The notes: generated from the letters alone by a model not told the origin. 37,506 nucleotides of DNA from an uncultured Lachnospiraceae bacterium (GCA_949879775.1 CATLBW010000011.1:1-37506), one strand, 5' to 3'. Numbered from the stretch's first letter, positions 16,910-26,376 are shown. Program-made: numbers and translations.

Positions 16910-19216
16910 TTATTCTGCCAGGTATATGTTCACTTTCCGCATGATGGCAGCCGCGCCCTCCTCGGGGCTTTGCTCTCCTTTCAGCACCTTTTCGCCTTGC
17001 TCCACGACCACCTCCTTTATGACATCGTCCTGCAAAGATGGGGTGGTCAGCGATTCCACAAGCTCCGTTAGTTTTGTAATTTCCTCTTGCGGCGTAGGCG
17101 CCTTATAATACTTAAATATTTCACCCCCAACGGTAATAGAATACGTGCTGTCCTTTCCTTCATACTGATGCCCGTCTATCATCTCACAAAACGATTCTTT
17201 CTCCACCGGAAAACCACCGAACTGCTTAATTTTCTGCGCCTCCTGGGAGAACAGATATTTGACAAACTCCTCCGCTATTTCCGGTTGCCTGCCCTTACTG
17301 CTGACGCCCAGCACCAGAGCAGGCACAAATACATGGCTCGCCTGCCCCGGCATCAGATCCATATTGCCATCTTCCAGCTTTTCATTTATCGCTTTGTGCA
17401 TTCCATAATCCATCTCTTTATATAATCCAAAATTCGTATTACATTTTCCAAATGCCAAATTCATATTTCCCATGGAAAAATCTATATCGCTTACTATTTC
17501 CGTACCTTCCTGCCTATCTGTGGTGACAAGAGATATCCTATTATTTTCCACGTTCGCGTCATATTCGCCATATGCATTTTTCAGCTTTGTCAAAAATTCT
17601 GCAACCTTTGATTCATCCAAGGTCTTATCTTCCTTCTGCCATGATGCGCCGCAGACATACCAAAACTTTTCCACTACCTCGTTTGGCAGCATATTCACCA
17701 TAGTGTCTTTGCGCTCCATAAAAGCATTAAAATCTTCCCCAGGTGAAAAATACTTGCTTCCAGCCTGAATCATAGGAATCTTAAACCTCGCAGGTAACGC
17801 GTACCTCTGCCCCTCCGCGCCCGAATAGGCGTTAAGGATATTGTCAAAATAACTGCCGCCCTCTATTTGCAGCGCGCCCAGCTCTTTGAGCACGCCTTTC
17901 TCTATATAGGCCTCCACAGGCATGCCATCCAGAATCAGCACATCCGGCCCATTGCCTACCATGATTTCTGTTGTCAGCGTCTTTAAGGCGTCGGAAACAG
18001 TCACCCCATTATCCTCGGAGAGCGCCGGCTGAAAATTGATGCATACATCTGAACGCTCTTTCTGAAAACGGCTGATGCACTGGCGGATAGCCGCGCTGTC
18101 ATAGAGGGAATACAGTTTCAGTTCCTTATCCGGTTTCGCTGGTGTATCTGCGGCATAAGTGTATTTCATTACACAGACACCTGTCCCCGAGGATGCGTTT
18201 ATATCATTTGCCGCCACCAGCAGGTTCTGTTCATCTACCATCGCCAAAGCAATGGGAAAAAATGCCGGCGCTCCCAGCGTATTCACGCTGCCATCTATTA
18301 TATGTTCCATCACGCTTCCGCCAAATTTATAGCGATATAGGCCGTCACCAGAAAGAGCATAAATGCTTTCTCCGCCATCCAGCGTATCAACTGCGCTGAA
18401 AGGACCATTTTCCGAATAAACCTGGTTCAAAATCTCCTCAGATGACCTCTGTTCCCCGGTCAGTAAATCGTAGCAGAGCACCTGTTCATTTCCCTGCGCA
18501 ATCAGGGTATTCCCCACCACATACAGCGGAAACGCACTCATGTACGAATTAAGGCCATATGTATGTTTCACGCTGCCGTCTGAGACATTGATCTGATAAA
18601 CTGTCCCTGTTCTGTCTTGCACTACAACCCAATCATTGCCTGGAAACTGTAAATTCATAATATCGTTCCCACCTGATTCCTGCTGTTTAGCGTCGCCCGC
18701 CGACGCTTTTTTCCCGCCGTCTTCCTCTCCTGGAAGCTCAAAAGGCATCTTCTCTGCCTTTCCCTCTCTGTCCACAAGATAAAGGCCCGAACGGGCACTG
18801 CTGCCATCAGACGCCATTTCGATGCGCACGCCTACGATTTGCCCACCAGGTGATACCGCGGCGTCATTCCACCAGCCAATTGCACCATCTTGCACTAGCG
18901 TCGGCAAATTATATAAACGCTTCCAGGTTACCCCAGCATCTGTCGATTCCCAGACGCCGGGATCCCCAGCGTCTTCCTCCATGCCGACGATACGCAGGCT
19001 TCCATCCTCCTGCCTTCTCACATCGTAGATATCCTTGAATTTAACCCCTGTGTCCAATTCCTCTTCCAGGAAACGCCCTGCCGCCTGATCCCCGGCAGGC
19101 TGCGCGTCATTCTCACTGCTGCCTGCGCCGCCTTTGCTGCACCCGGCAAAGCCAGAGCAGATTAAGGATGCTGCCGCAATCAGCCCTATCGCCCGTCTCC
19201 ATTTTCCACACTTCAT
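16910..19216 (-). CDS. propeller-solute-binding fusion lipoprotein, fourth paralog
   Basis: This 768-residue lipoprotein has a basic N-terminus, a hydrophobic segment and lipobox FAGC with the lipidated Cys26. Residues about 50-355 look like a beta-propeller: an Asp-box STDAGVTW (91-98), PQQ-like strands such as GTVYQINVSDGSVKHTY and GNEQVLCYDLLTGEQ, and GLYRYKFGGSV. Residues about 362-700 form a family-1-type extracellular solute-binding domain (KELKLYSLYD, DALKTLTTEI, GNGPDVLILDGMPVEAYI). The C-terminal tail ends KVNIYLAE, as in all four paralogs. AAGGAGGG precedes the start. It is next to the MalF/MalG-type permeases, which points to substrate delivery. The propeller may add ligand binding or sensing, which is inference. 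Confidence 0.85.
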   Translation of the reverse strand: MKCGKWRRAIGLIAAASLICSGFAGCSKGGAGSSENDAQPAGDQAAGRFLEEELDTGVKFKDIYDVRRQEDGSLRIVGMEEDAGDPGVWESTDAGVTWKRLYNLPTLVQDGAIGWWNDAAVSPGGQIVGVRIEMASDGSSARSGLYLVDREGKAEKMPFELPGEEDGGKKASAGDAKQQESGGNDIMNLQFPGNDWVVVQDRTGTVYQINVSDGSVKHTYGLNSYMSAFPLYVVGNTLIAQGNEQVLCYDLLTGEQRSSEEILNQVYSENGPFSAVDTLDGGESIYALSGDGLYRYKFGGSVMEHIIDGSVNTLGAPAFFPIALAMVDEQNLLVAANDINASSGTGVCVMKYTYAADTPAKPDKELKLYSLYDSAAIRQCISRFQKERSDVCINFQPALSEDNGVTVSDALKTLTTEIMVGNGPDVLILDGMPVEAYIEKGVLKELGALQIEGGSYFDNILNAYSGAEGQRYALPARFKIPMIQAGSKYFSPGEDFNAFMERKDTMVNMLPNEVVEKFWYVCGASWQKEDKTLDESKVAEFLTKLKNAYGEYDANVENNRISLVTTDRQEGTEIVSDIDFSMGNMNLAFGKCNTNFGLYKEMDYGMHKAINEKLEDGNMDLMPGQASHVFVPALVLGVSSKGRQPEIAEEFVKYLFSQEAQKIKQFGGFPVEKESFCEMIDGHQYEGKDSTYSITVGGEIFKYYKAPTPQEEITKLTELVESLTTPSLQDDVIKEVVVEQGEKVLKGEQSPEEGAAAIMRKVNIYLAE

Positions 19217-19247
19217 AAATATTCCCTCCTTCCTGACAAGCCACAGA

Positions 19248-21545
19248 TCACTCTGCCAGATATATATTCACCTTCCGCATAATGGCAGCCGCGCCCGCCT
19301 CGGGGCTTTGCTCTCCTTTCAGCACCTTTTCGCCCTGCTCCACAACCGCCTCTTTTATCACACCATCCTGCAAGGATGGGGTCTTTAGCGATTCCACAAG
19401 CTCCGTCAGCTTCGTAATCTCTTTTTCAGGAGTTGGCTCCAGCGGACACTCCAGCCTTTCATCTATGTCCCCATCATCAATGCTCATGCAAGCCTCCTGT
19501 CCCTCATACTCATGTCCGTCTATCACGCTGTGGAACGCCTCTTTCTCCACCGGGAAACCGCCTAACTGCGAAACCTTCTGCGCCTCCTGGGAAAACAGGT
19601 ATTTGACAAACTCTTCCGCCATTTCCGGCTGTGCAGCCTTACTGCTTATGCCCATCACCATCGTGGGCACAAATACATGATCCGCCTGCCCCGGCATCAG
19701 GCCCATATTGCCATTTTCAAGCCTCTGGCCTACCGCCTTTTGTAGTCCATACTCCAGTTCACGGCACAGCCCAAAGTTCGTATTGATTCTGCCATATGCC
19801 AGTTTAAAATTCCCCCTGGAAAAATCAATATCCTCAATCTCTTCCACACCGCCGCCTTCCGTTTCACCTTCCAGGCTGCTGTCATATTCACCGTAAGCAT
19901 TTTTCAGCTTTGTTAGAAATTCCGTAATCTTTGATTCATCCAAGGTTTTATCTTCCTTTACCCATGACGCGCCGCAGGTATACCAGAATTTTTCCACTAC
20001 CATCTTCGGCTGCATATTTGCCATGGTACCTTTTCGTTCCATAAAGGCGTCGAAATCCTCGCCCGGCATATAATACGCGCCGCCCGCCTGAATCATAGGG
20101 ACCATAAACCTCGCCGGGGCTGCGCACACCCGCCCCTGCGCATCCTGGTAAACGCCACGGATATTTTCAAAATAACTGCCGCCATTCTCTTTTAACAGCG
20201 AAGACAAATCCTTCAGCACGCCTTTTTCTATATAGCCCTCCACCGGCATCCCGTCCAAAAGCAGCACATCCGGCCCATTGCCCGCCATGATTTCCGTCGT
20301 CAGCATCTTTAAAGCATCGGACACTTTCATAGCACTTTCATCCGCAAGCGCCACCTGGTAATTGACATACACATCGCTATGCTCTTTCTGGAAATGGCTG
20401 ATGGACTGGCGAAGCTCCTTATTGTCATAAAACGAATATATTTTCAGCTCCTTATCCGGTTTCGCCGGGGCGTCCTCAGAATACGTGTATTTCAGCACAC
20501 AAACCTCGGTCTCAGAAGATGAATTGGTATCATTCGCGGCCACCAGGAGGTTCTGCTCATCCACCATTGCCAACGCAATGGGGTAAAACGAGGGCGAACC
20601 CAGAGAATTCTTGTTCCCATCCATCAATTGCTCCATCACGCTGCCGCCAAATTTATAGTGGTACAGGCCGCCTCTGGAAAGGAAATAGGCGCTCTTTCCA
20701 CCATCCAGCGTATCGACTGCGCTGAAAACGCCGTTTCCCGAACTGCCCTTGCTCAACGCCTCCTCGGAGCCTTTCCGTTCCCCGGCCTGCAAATCATAGC
20801 AGATGACCTGTGCCTCCCACGACACAATCAACGTATTTCCCACGGCATGGATCTGACATACACCTGTGTCTTGGCCAAGCTCATACGTGTACTTGACGCT
20901 GCTGTCCGAGACATTGATCTGATAGACCACGTCAGCGACGTCCTGCAGCACAACCCATTCATCGCTTGGGAAAAGCAAATCCATAACAAGGTTCATTGAC
21001 GCTAAGCGCCCCTGCCCCTCCTCTTCTTGCCCCCCTCTTTTGGGGGGAAGCTCGAAGGACATCTTATTTGCTTTTCCTTCCTTATCCACCAGCCAAAACA
21101 CCGGGCGGGCACCGTCAGATGTGTTTTCATTGAACGCGCATACCACCTGCCCGCCCGGGGATATCGCGGCATATTCCATCCAGCCCTTTTTTGAATTCTG
21201 CACTTGGTCCGGCAATTCATATACGCTCCCCCAGGTCTTCCCGCCGTCTTTTGACTCCCAGACGCCAGATATCCCATTGCCCCCATCCGTGCCGACGATG
21301 CGCAGGCTCCCATCCTCCAGTTTTTTCATATCATATATGTTGCTGAATACGACTCCTGTGTCCAATTCCTCCTCTTGGAAACACCCCAGCGCCTGTTGCC
21401 CAGACGCCTGTGTGCTACTTCCGGCTGCGTCGCCCGCATCCCCATTTGCGCCCGCGCCGCTTTTGGCGCATCCGCTAAAGCTTGCACAAATTAGCACAAC
21501 CGCCAGCAGCGCCCCAATCACCCGTTTCCACCTTCCACATTTCAT
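19248..21545 (-). CDS. propeller-solute-binding fusion lipoprotein, third paralog
   Basis: This 765-residue paralog has lipobox FSGC with Cys26, Asp-box SKDGGKTW in the propeller-like half, and the solute-binding half starting near KPDKELKIYSFYD. It is closest to the second paralog (both have MKKLEDGSLRIVG, GLYHYKFGGSVMEQL and AAPARFMVPMIQAGGAYY/F). That suggests a recent duplication, followed by change mainly in the linkers and in the 600s (EGETEGGGVEEIEDIDFSRG). The gap to the preceding gene is 30 bp, with GGGAGGG before the ATG. Where ligand preference differs among the copies, the GGAYYMPGEDFDAF region and the variable segment before GRINTNFGL are candidate places to look. Confidence 0.85.
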   Translation of the reverse strand: MKCGRWKRVIGALLAVVLICASFSGCAKSGAGANGDAGDAAGSSTQASGQQALGCFQEEELDTGVVFSNIYDMKKLEDGSLRIVGTDGGNGISGVWESKDGGKTWGSVYELPDQVQNSKKGWMEYAAISPGGQVVCAFNENTSDGARPVFWLVDKEGKANKMSFELPPKRGGQEEEGQGRLASMNLVMDLLFPSDEWVVLQDVADVVYQINVSDSSVKYTYELGQDTGVCQIHAVGNTLIVSWEAQVICYDLQAGERKGSEEALSKGSSGNGVFSAVDTLDGGKSAYFLSRGGLYHYKFGGSVMEQLMDGNKNSLGSPSFYPIALAMVDEQNLLVAANDTNSSSETEVCVLKYTYSEDAPAKPDKELKIYSFYDNKELRQSISHFQKEHSDVYVNYQVALADESAMKVSDALKMLTTEIMAGNGPDVLLLDGMPVEGYIEKGVLKDLSSLLKENGGSYFENIRGVYQDAQGRVCAAPARFMVPMIQAGGAYYMPGEDFDAFMERKGTMANMQPKMVVEKFWYTCGASWVKEDKTLDESKITEFLTKLKNAYGEYDSSLEGETEGGGVEEIEDIDFSRGNFKLAYGRINTNFGLCRELEYGLQKAVGQRLENGNMGLMPGQADHVFVPTMVMGISSKAAQPEMAEEFVKYLFSQEAQKVSQLGGFPVEKEAFHSVIDGHEYEGQEACMSIDDGDIDERLECPLEPTPEKEITKLTELVESLKTPSLQDGVIKEAVVEQGEKVLKGEQSPEAGAAAIMRKVNIYLAE

Positions 21546-21575
21546 AATATGCCCTCCCTTCTGGCAAACCGTAGG

Positions 21576-24008
21576 TCACTCTGCCAGGTATATATTCACC
21601 TTCTGCATAATGGCAGCCGCGCCCGCCTCGGGGCTTTGCTCTCCTTTCAGCACCTTTTCGCCCTGCTCCACAACCGCCTCTTTTATCACATCATCCTGCA
21701 AAGATGGGGTCTTTAGCGATTCCACAAGCCCTGTCATCTTCGTAATCTCTTTTTCGGGAGTTGGCTCCATGGCATAATCTAGGATCTCATCCAGGTTTTC
21801 TCCGCTGCTGCCAACGGAAACCAGGTTTTCTTTCCCTTCATATTGGTGTCCGTCTATCGCGCTGCGAAACGCTTCTTTCTCCACCGGGAAACCGCCGAAC
21901 TGCGAAATCTTCTGCGCCTCCTTTGAAAACAGGTATTTGACAAACTCCTCCGCCATTTCCGGCTGTGCGGCCTTACTGCTGATGCCCATCACCATCGTGG
22001 GCACAAATACATGGTCCGCCTGCCCCGGCATCAAATCCATATTGCCATTTTCAAGCCTCTCATCCACCGCCTTTTGCATCCCGTATTCCATATCACGGTA
22101 CAGCCCGAAGTTCGTGTTGATCCTTCCAAAAGCAAGGTCAAAATCCCCTCGTGAAAAATAGATATCCTTAATCTCTTCCGTACCGCCTCCTTCAATGGTA
22201 ACCCCCACGCTCACCCTTTCATCTTCCAGGCTGCTGTCATATTCCCCGTAAGCATTTTTCAGCTTGGTTAAGAACTCCGTAATCTTTGTTTCGTCCAGGG
22301 TCTTATCTTCCTTCTGCCATGATGCGCCGCAGGTATACCAGAATTTTTCTACCACCGTCTTCGGCTGCATATTTGCCAAAATATCCTTGCGTTCCATAAA
22401 TGTGCCAAAATCCTCGCCCGGCGTAAAATACGCGCCGCCCGCCTGAATCATAGGGACCATAAACCTTGCCGGGGCTGCGCACATCTGCCCCTGCGCATCC
22501 TGATATGCATTGAGGATATTCTCAAAATAACTGCCGCCGCTCTCTTTTATCACTGCTGCCAAATCCTTCAGCACGCCTTTTTCTATATAGTCTTCCACTG
22601 GCATCCCGTCCAAAAGCATGACATCCGGCCCATTGCCCGCCATGATTTCCGTCGTCAGCATCTTTAAAGCATCGGACACTGTCATGCCGCTTTCATTCGC
22701 AAGCGCCGCCTGGTAATTGACATACACATCCGTATGCTCTTTCTGGAAACGGCTGATGGACTGGCGGATTTCCTTATTGTCGTAGAGCGAATACATTTTC
22801 AATTCCTTATCCGGTTTCGCCGGGGTGTCTGCGGAATACGTGTACTTCAACACACAAACCCCGGTCGCAGAAGACGAATTCGTATCATTCGCAGCCACCA
22901 GGAGGTTCTGATCATCCGCCATCGCCAACGCAATAGGATAAAACGCGGGCGCGCCAAGTGAATTCATGCTCCCATCTATTAACTGCTCCATCACGCTGCC
23001 GCCAAATTTATAATGGTACAGGCCGCCGCTGGAAAGGAAGTAAGCGCTCTCACCGCCATCCAGCGTATCGACTGCGCTGAAAATGCCGTTTTCCGAACCG
23101 CCCCTGCTCAATGCCTCCTCGGAGCCTTTCTGTTCCCCGGTCAGCAAATCGTAGCAGATAACTTGTGTCTCGTCCTGCGCAATCAAGGTATTTCCCACTG
23201 CATATATTTGAAATGCGCTCGTATCAGAGCCAAGCTCATACGTATATTTCACGCTGCCGTCCGAGACATTTACCTGATAGGCCGTACCAGCGCCATCCTG
23301 CGCCACAACCCATTCATTGCTAGGGAACAGCAAACCCGTAACGATATTCATTAACTCTCCTTCTCCTGCTTCCGGCTGCTCTGCTTCTGGCTGCCCTTCT
23401 CCTTCATTGGGCTGTTGGGTATCGCCAACCGGGACCTCCACGGACTTGCTTACCACTGAGCCGCCCTTTCCCCCTTCATTCTCTTTCGGAAGCTCAAAGG
23501 GCAGCTTGTTTGCTTTCCCCTCTTTATCCAACAAATAAAGCGCCGGGTGGACGCCGCCAGACGCAATTTCATTGAACGCGCACACCACCTGCCCGCTTGG
23601 GGATATCGCAGCATAATCCATCCAACCCTTTTCCTGGTCCTGCACTTCTTCCGGTAAATCATATACACTCTCCCAGGTCTTCCCGCCGTCTTTGGAGTCC
23701 CAGACCCCGGATTTTCCATCATCTCCATTTGAGCCGACGATACGCAGGCTTCCATCCTCCAGTTTTTTCATATCATAAATATTGCCAAATACAACCCCTG
23801 TGTCCACTTCCTCCTCCAGGAATCGCCCCATCGCCTGTTCTCCAACCGCCTGTGTGCCATTTCCATTTGTATCGCCTGCATTTCCGTCTGCGCCTGCCGC
23901 ATTCCCATTTGCGCCCGCGCCGCTTTCGCCGCATCCGCAAAGGCTTGCGCAAACCATTACTGCCGCCAGCAGCGCCCCAGCCACTCGTCTCCAATTTCTC
24001 TCTTTCAT
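21576..24008 (-). CDS. propeller-solute-binding fusion lipoprotein, second paralog
   Basis: At 810 residues this is the longest of the four. It has lipobox LCGC with Cys26, then a Gly/Asn/Ala-rich spacer of short repeats (GNAAGADGNAGDTNGNG), the Asp-box SKDGGKTW, and an extra acidic Pro/Glu-rich linker of about 40 residues in the propeller half (QPNEGEGQPEAEQPEAGEGE). The solute-binding half follows, with all paralog motifs. AAGGAGG precedes the start. Unlike the other gaps in this array (30-31 bp), 97 bp separate it from the gene before. That gap holds regulator-like repeats and a -10-like box, so this gene may have its own promoter in addition to read-through. Confidence 0.85.
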   Translation of the reverse strand: MKERNWRRVAGALLAAVMVCASLCGCGESGAGANGNAAGADGNAGDTNGNGTQAVGEQAMGRFLEEEVDTGVVFGNIYDMKKLEDGSLRIVGSNGDDGKSGVWDSKDGGKTWESVYDLPEEVQDQEKGWMDYAAISPSGQVVCAFNEIASGGVHPALYLLDKEGKANKLPFELPKENEGGKGGSVVSKSVEVPVGDTQQPNEGEGQPEAEQPEAGEGELMNIVTGLLFPSNEWVVAQDGAGTAYQVNVSDGSVKYTYELGSDTSAFQIYAVGNTLIAQDETQVICYDLLTGEQKGSEEALSRGGSENGIFSAVDTLDGGESAYFLSSGGLYHYKFGGSVMEQLIDGSMNSLGAPAFYPIALAMADDQNLLVAANDTNSSSATGVCVLKYTYSADTPAKPDKELKMYSLYDNKEIRQSISRFQKEHTDVYVNYQAALANESGMTVSDALKMLTTEIMAGNGPDVMLLDGMPVEDYIEKGVLKDLAAVIKESGGSYFENILNAYQDAQGQMCAAPARFMVPMIQAGGAYFTPGEDFGTFMERKDILANMQPKTVVEKFWYTCGASWQKEDKTLDETKITEFLTKLKNAYGEYDSSLEDERVSVGVTIEGGGTEEIKDIYFSRGDFDLAFGRINTNFGLYRDMEYGMQKAVDERLENGNMDLMPGQADHVFVPTMVMGISSKAAQPEMAEEFVKYLFSKEAQKISQFGGFPVEKEAFRSAIDGHQYEGKENLVSVGSSGENLDEILDYAMEPTPEKEITKMTGLVESLKTPSLQDDVIKEAVVEQGEKVLKGEQSPEAGAAAIMQKVNIYLAE

Positions 24009-24039
24009 GTTGTGTCCTCCTTACTATATGGTAATGATA

Positions 24040-24072
24040 ACGATAACACAGGTTTCTCTAACCTCCCTCTAA
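24040..24072 (-). promoter_or_regulatory. probable internal regulator-dependent promoter between lipoprotein genes 1 and 2
   Basis: On minus, TTAGAGGGAG (24072-24063) and TTAGAGAAAC (24061-24052) repeat with an 11-bp period, then CTGTGT, then TATCGT (24045-24040). The main operon promoter has the same order and spacing: two TTAGAG repeats 11 bp apart, CTGTGG, then TATCCT. This strongly suggests a response-regulator site driving paralogs 2-4 and the downstream genes. Confidence 0.6.
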
Positions 24073-24087
24073 TTTCAGGTAAATTTT

Positions 24088-24108
24088 TTAGAGATTAAAT
24101 AGAGGCTA
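24088..24108 (+). promoter_or_regulatory. relic of the divergent regulator site at the 3' end of lipoprotein gene 1
   Basis: TTAGAGATTA (24088-24097) is identical to the repeat at the two-component-system promoter. ATAGAGGCTA (24099-24108) matches it at 7 of 10 positions, again 11 bp apart. It faces plus, into the 3' end of the first lipoprotein gene, and overlaps that gene's stop codon. No good -10 box follows, so it is probably non-functional. Confidence 0.45.
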
Positions 24109-26376
24109 CTCAGCCAGATAAATGTTTACCTTTTGTATGATGGCGGCCGCACCCTCCTCAGGGGCAAGTTCCCCTTTCAATACTTTTACCCCTTGTTCGA
24201 CCACCGCCTGCTTAATCACATCATCCTGCAAAGACGGAGTTGTCAGCGATTCCACAAGCTCTGTCATCCGCGTAATTTCTTCTTCCGGCGTAGGTTCCTG
24301 GGTATATTCAATAACTTCCCCATCATCCAGGTGGCTGGCAATCTGATTTTGTTCTTTTTCATATGCGTGTCCGTCTATCGCGCTGCGAAACGCCTCTTTT
24401 TCTACCGGGAAGCCGCTCATCTGCGTATATATCCCCTGCGCCGCCTTAGACCTGAGCAGATATTTGACAAATTCCTCCGCTGCCTCAGGCTGAGCGCTTT
24501 TACTGCTGATGCCCAGGACCATGTAGGTGACAAATACATGGTCCGCCTGCCCCGGCATAAGGTCTATGCATCCGTCTCCCACTTTCTCATTGATCGCCGC
24601 CTCAAATCCAAAGTCCCGGTGTGAGCACAACCCAAAACTAGTATGCCAATTCCCGGTAAGCAGCTCATAATCCCCATTGGAAAGGTACATATTCTCCAGC
24701 CCCTCCTGGTCGTATTCCTCTATGCTGCTGTCATATTCGCCGTATCCATTTTTCAGCTTAACCAGAAATTCTGTAACCTTCGCCTCATCCAGCGTCCCAT
24801 TTTCCTTCTTCCATGCCGCGCCGCAGGTATACCAGAACTTTTCTACCACGTTTGCCGGCCGCATATTCACCATGGTGTCCTTGCGCTCCATAAAATCATT
24901 AAAATCCTCCCCTGGCGTATAGTACTTGCTGCCCGCCTGGATCATAGGGATTAAAAACCTTGAGGGGACTGCGCACAAACGCCCCTGCCCATCCCGATAG
25001 GCATTGATGATATTTTCAAAGTAACTGCCCCCGGCCTCCTTTAAAAGAGGGCTTAAATCTTTCAGCACGCCTTTGTCAATATACGTCTGTATTGGCAAGC
25101 CGTCTAACAACAATACATCCGGCCCATTGCCCGCCATAATTTCCGTCGTCAGTGTCTTTAAGGCATCAGAAACCGTCAGGGCATTGTCCCTTGAAAGCGC
25201 CACCTGGTAATTCACAAATATGTCGGAATGCTCCTTCCGAAAACGATTGATGGCGTCGCGCAGCACCTCATTGTCATAGAGGGAATACAATTTCAGTTCT
25301 TTATCCGGCTTGGCAGGGGCGTCCGCAGAATAGGCGTACTTATATAGGACAATCCCTCCCCGATCATAATCTCCGTAGGAAGCTACCAGAAGGTTCTGTT
25401 CATCCGCCATTGCCATGGCAAAAGGATAGAAATCCGGCGTCCCCAGGGAATTCATGCTTCCATCTATCAACTGCTCCATGACGCTGCCGCCAAATTTATA
25501 ATGGTACAGCCCTCCACTGGAAAGGCAATAAACGCTCTCCCCGCCATCCAGCGTATCCATCTGCCTAAAACCGCCGTCCTTTGAATCTCCTTTGCTCAAA
25601 GCCTCCTCCGATTCTTTGCGCTCCCCAGTCTCCATATCATAAAGGGTTAACTGCTCCCCTTCCTGCACAATCAATGTATTCCCCATGGCAAATACCTCAA
25701 AACCGCCTGCGCCCAAACCTATCTCATACTTGTATTTCACACTGCCATCCGCTGCATCTATCTGATAAATGGTTCCGTTGCTGTCTTCAAGCACAATCCA
25801 GCCATTGCCCGGAAATTGCAAATCCTCAACCCGGTTCGCCATGTCCTCATCGCCTTCCCAGCTTTCATTTTCCATCAATTCCGTAAGCTCAAAAGGAACC
25901 TTCTTGGCCTTGCCCTCCTGATCAATAAGATAAAGCGCAGAATGGATGTTATCATCTTCATTTTCCTCGAATGCACATACGACCTGCCCGTCCTGGGATA
26001 AGGCGGCACGATTCAGCCAGCCGTTTGCAGAAGACTGCATTTCTTGCGGCAAATCAAAGGCCTTTTGGAAGGATTTGCCATCGGCCTTTAACTCCCAAAC
26101 CCCTGGGGTCACGCCGTTTTCACCAATCAGGAGCAGCCTTCCATCTTCCTGCGCCCTCATATCATAAATACTGCTAAACGTCCCCCCTATATCCAATTCT
26201 TCTTCCAGGAAACGCCCACGCGCCTGCTCCTCGCCGCCCTGGCCTTCTTTGCTTTCCCCTTTGCTTTGCGCCTCACTTCCACCTGCGCCGCCTTTGCTGC
26301 ACCCGGCAAGGCTTATGCAAACCAATACAACCATAAGCAGCATCCCTGCCGCTCTTTTCCATCTCCTACATTTCAT
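24106..26376 (-). CDS. propeller-solute-binding fusion lipoprotein, first paralog (promoter-proximal)
   Basis: This 756-residue member is first in the operon and the most diverged in the propeller half. It has lipobox LAGC with Cys26 and a Lys/Glu/Gly-rich spacer. The expected Asp-box is degenerate (LKADGKSF in place of SxDxGxTW). The PQQ-like strand GTIYQIDAADGSVKYKYEIG and the GLYHYKFGGSV block remain, and the solute-binding half (from about KPDKELKLYSLYD) keeps the paralog core GNGPDVLLLDGLPIQTYID. It carries a short insertion (LLRSKAAQGIYTQMSGFP) where others read LFSQEAQKxxQxGGFP. GGAGGATGAGG precedes the ATG. Its promoter faces the two-component system. Confidence 0.85.
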   Translation of the reverse strand: MKCRRWKRAAGMLLMVVLVCISLAGCSKGGAGGSEAQSKGESKEGQGGEEQARGRFLEEELDIGGTFSSIYDMRAQEDGRLLLIGENGVTPGVWELKADGKSFQKAFDLPQEMQSSANGWLNRAALSQDGQVVCAFEENEDDNIHSALYLIDQEGKAKKVPFELTELMENESWEGDEDMANRVEDLQFPGNGWIVLEDSNGTIYQIDAADGSVKYKYEIGLGAGGFEVFAMGNTLIVQEGEQLTLYDMETGERKESEEALSKGDSKDGGFRQMDTLDGGESVYCLSSGGLYHYKFGGSVMEQLIDGSMNSLGTPDFYPFAMAMADEQNLLVASYGDYDRGGIVLYKYAYSADAPAKPDKELKLYSLYDNEVLRDAINRFRKEHSDIFVNYQVALSRDNALTVSDALKTLTTEIMAGNGPDVLLLDGLPIQTYIDKGVLKDLSPLLKEAGGSYFENIINAYRDGQGRLCAVPSRFLIPMIQAGSKYYTPGEDFNDFMERKDTMVNMRPANVVEKFWYTCGAAWKKENGTLDEAKVTEFLVKLKNGYGEYDSSIEEYDQEGLENMYLSNGDYELLTGNWHTSFGLCSHRDFGFEAAINEKVGDGCIDLMPGQADHVFVTYMVLGISSKSAQPEAAEEFVKYLLRSKAAQGIYTQMSGFPVEKEAFRSAIDGHAYEKEQNQIASHLDDGEVIEYTQEPTPEEEITRMTELVESLTTPSLQDDVIKQAVVEQGVKVLKGELAPEEGAAAIIQKVNIYLAE

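Noticed and set aside
21576-24008. Frames on plus opposite the four lipoprotein genes, recurring at the same relative places
   Set aside because: They recur only because the four minus-strand genes are paralogs; none has a ribosome binding site or a recognisable product.
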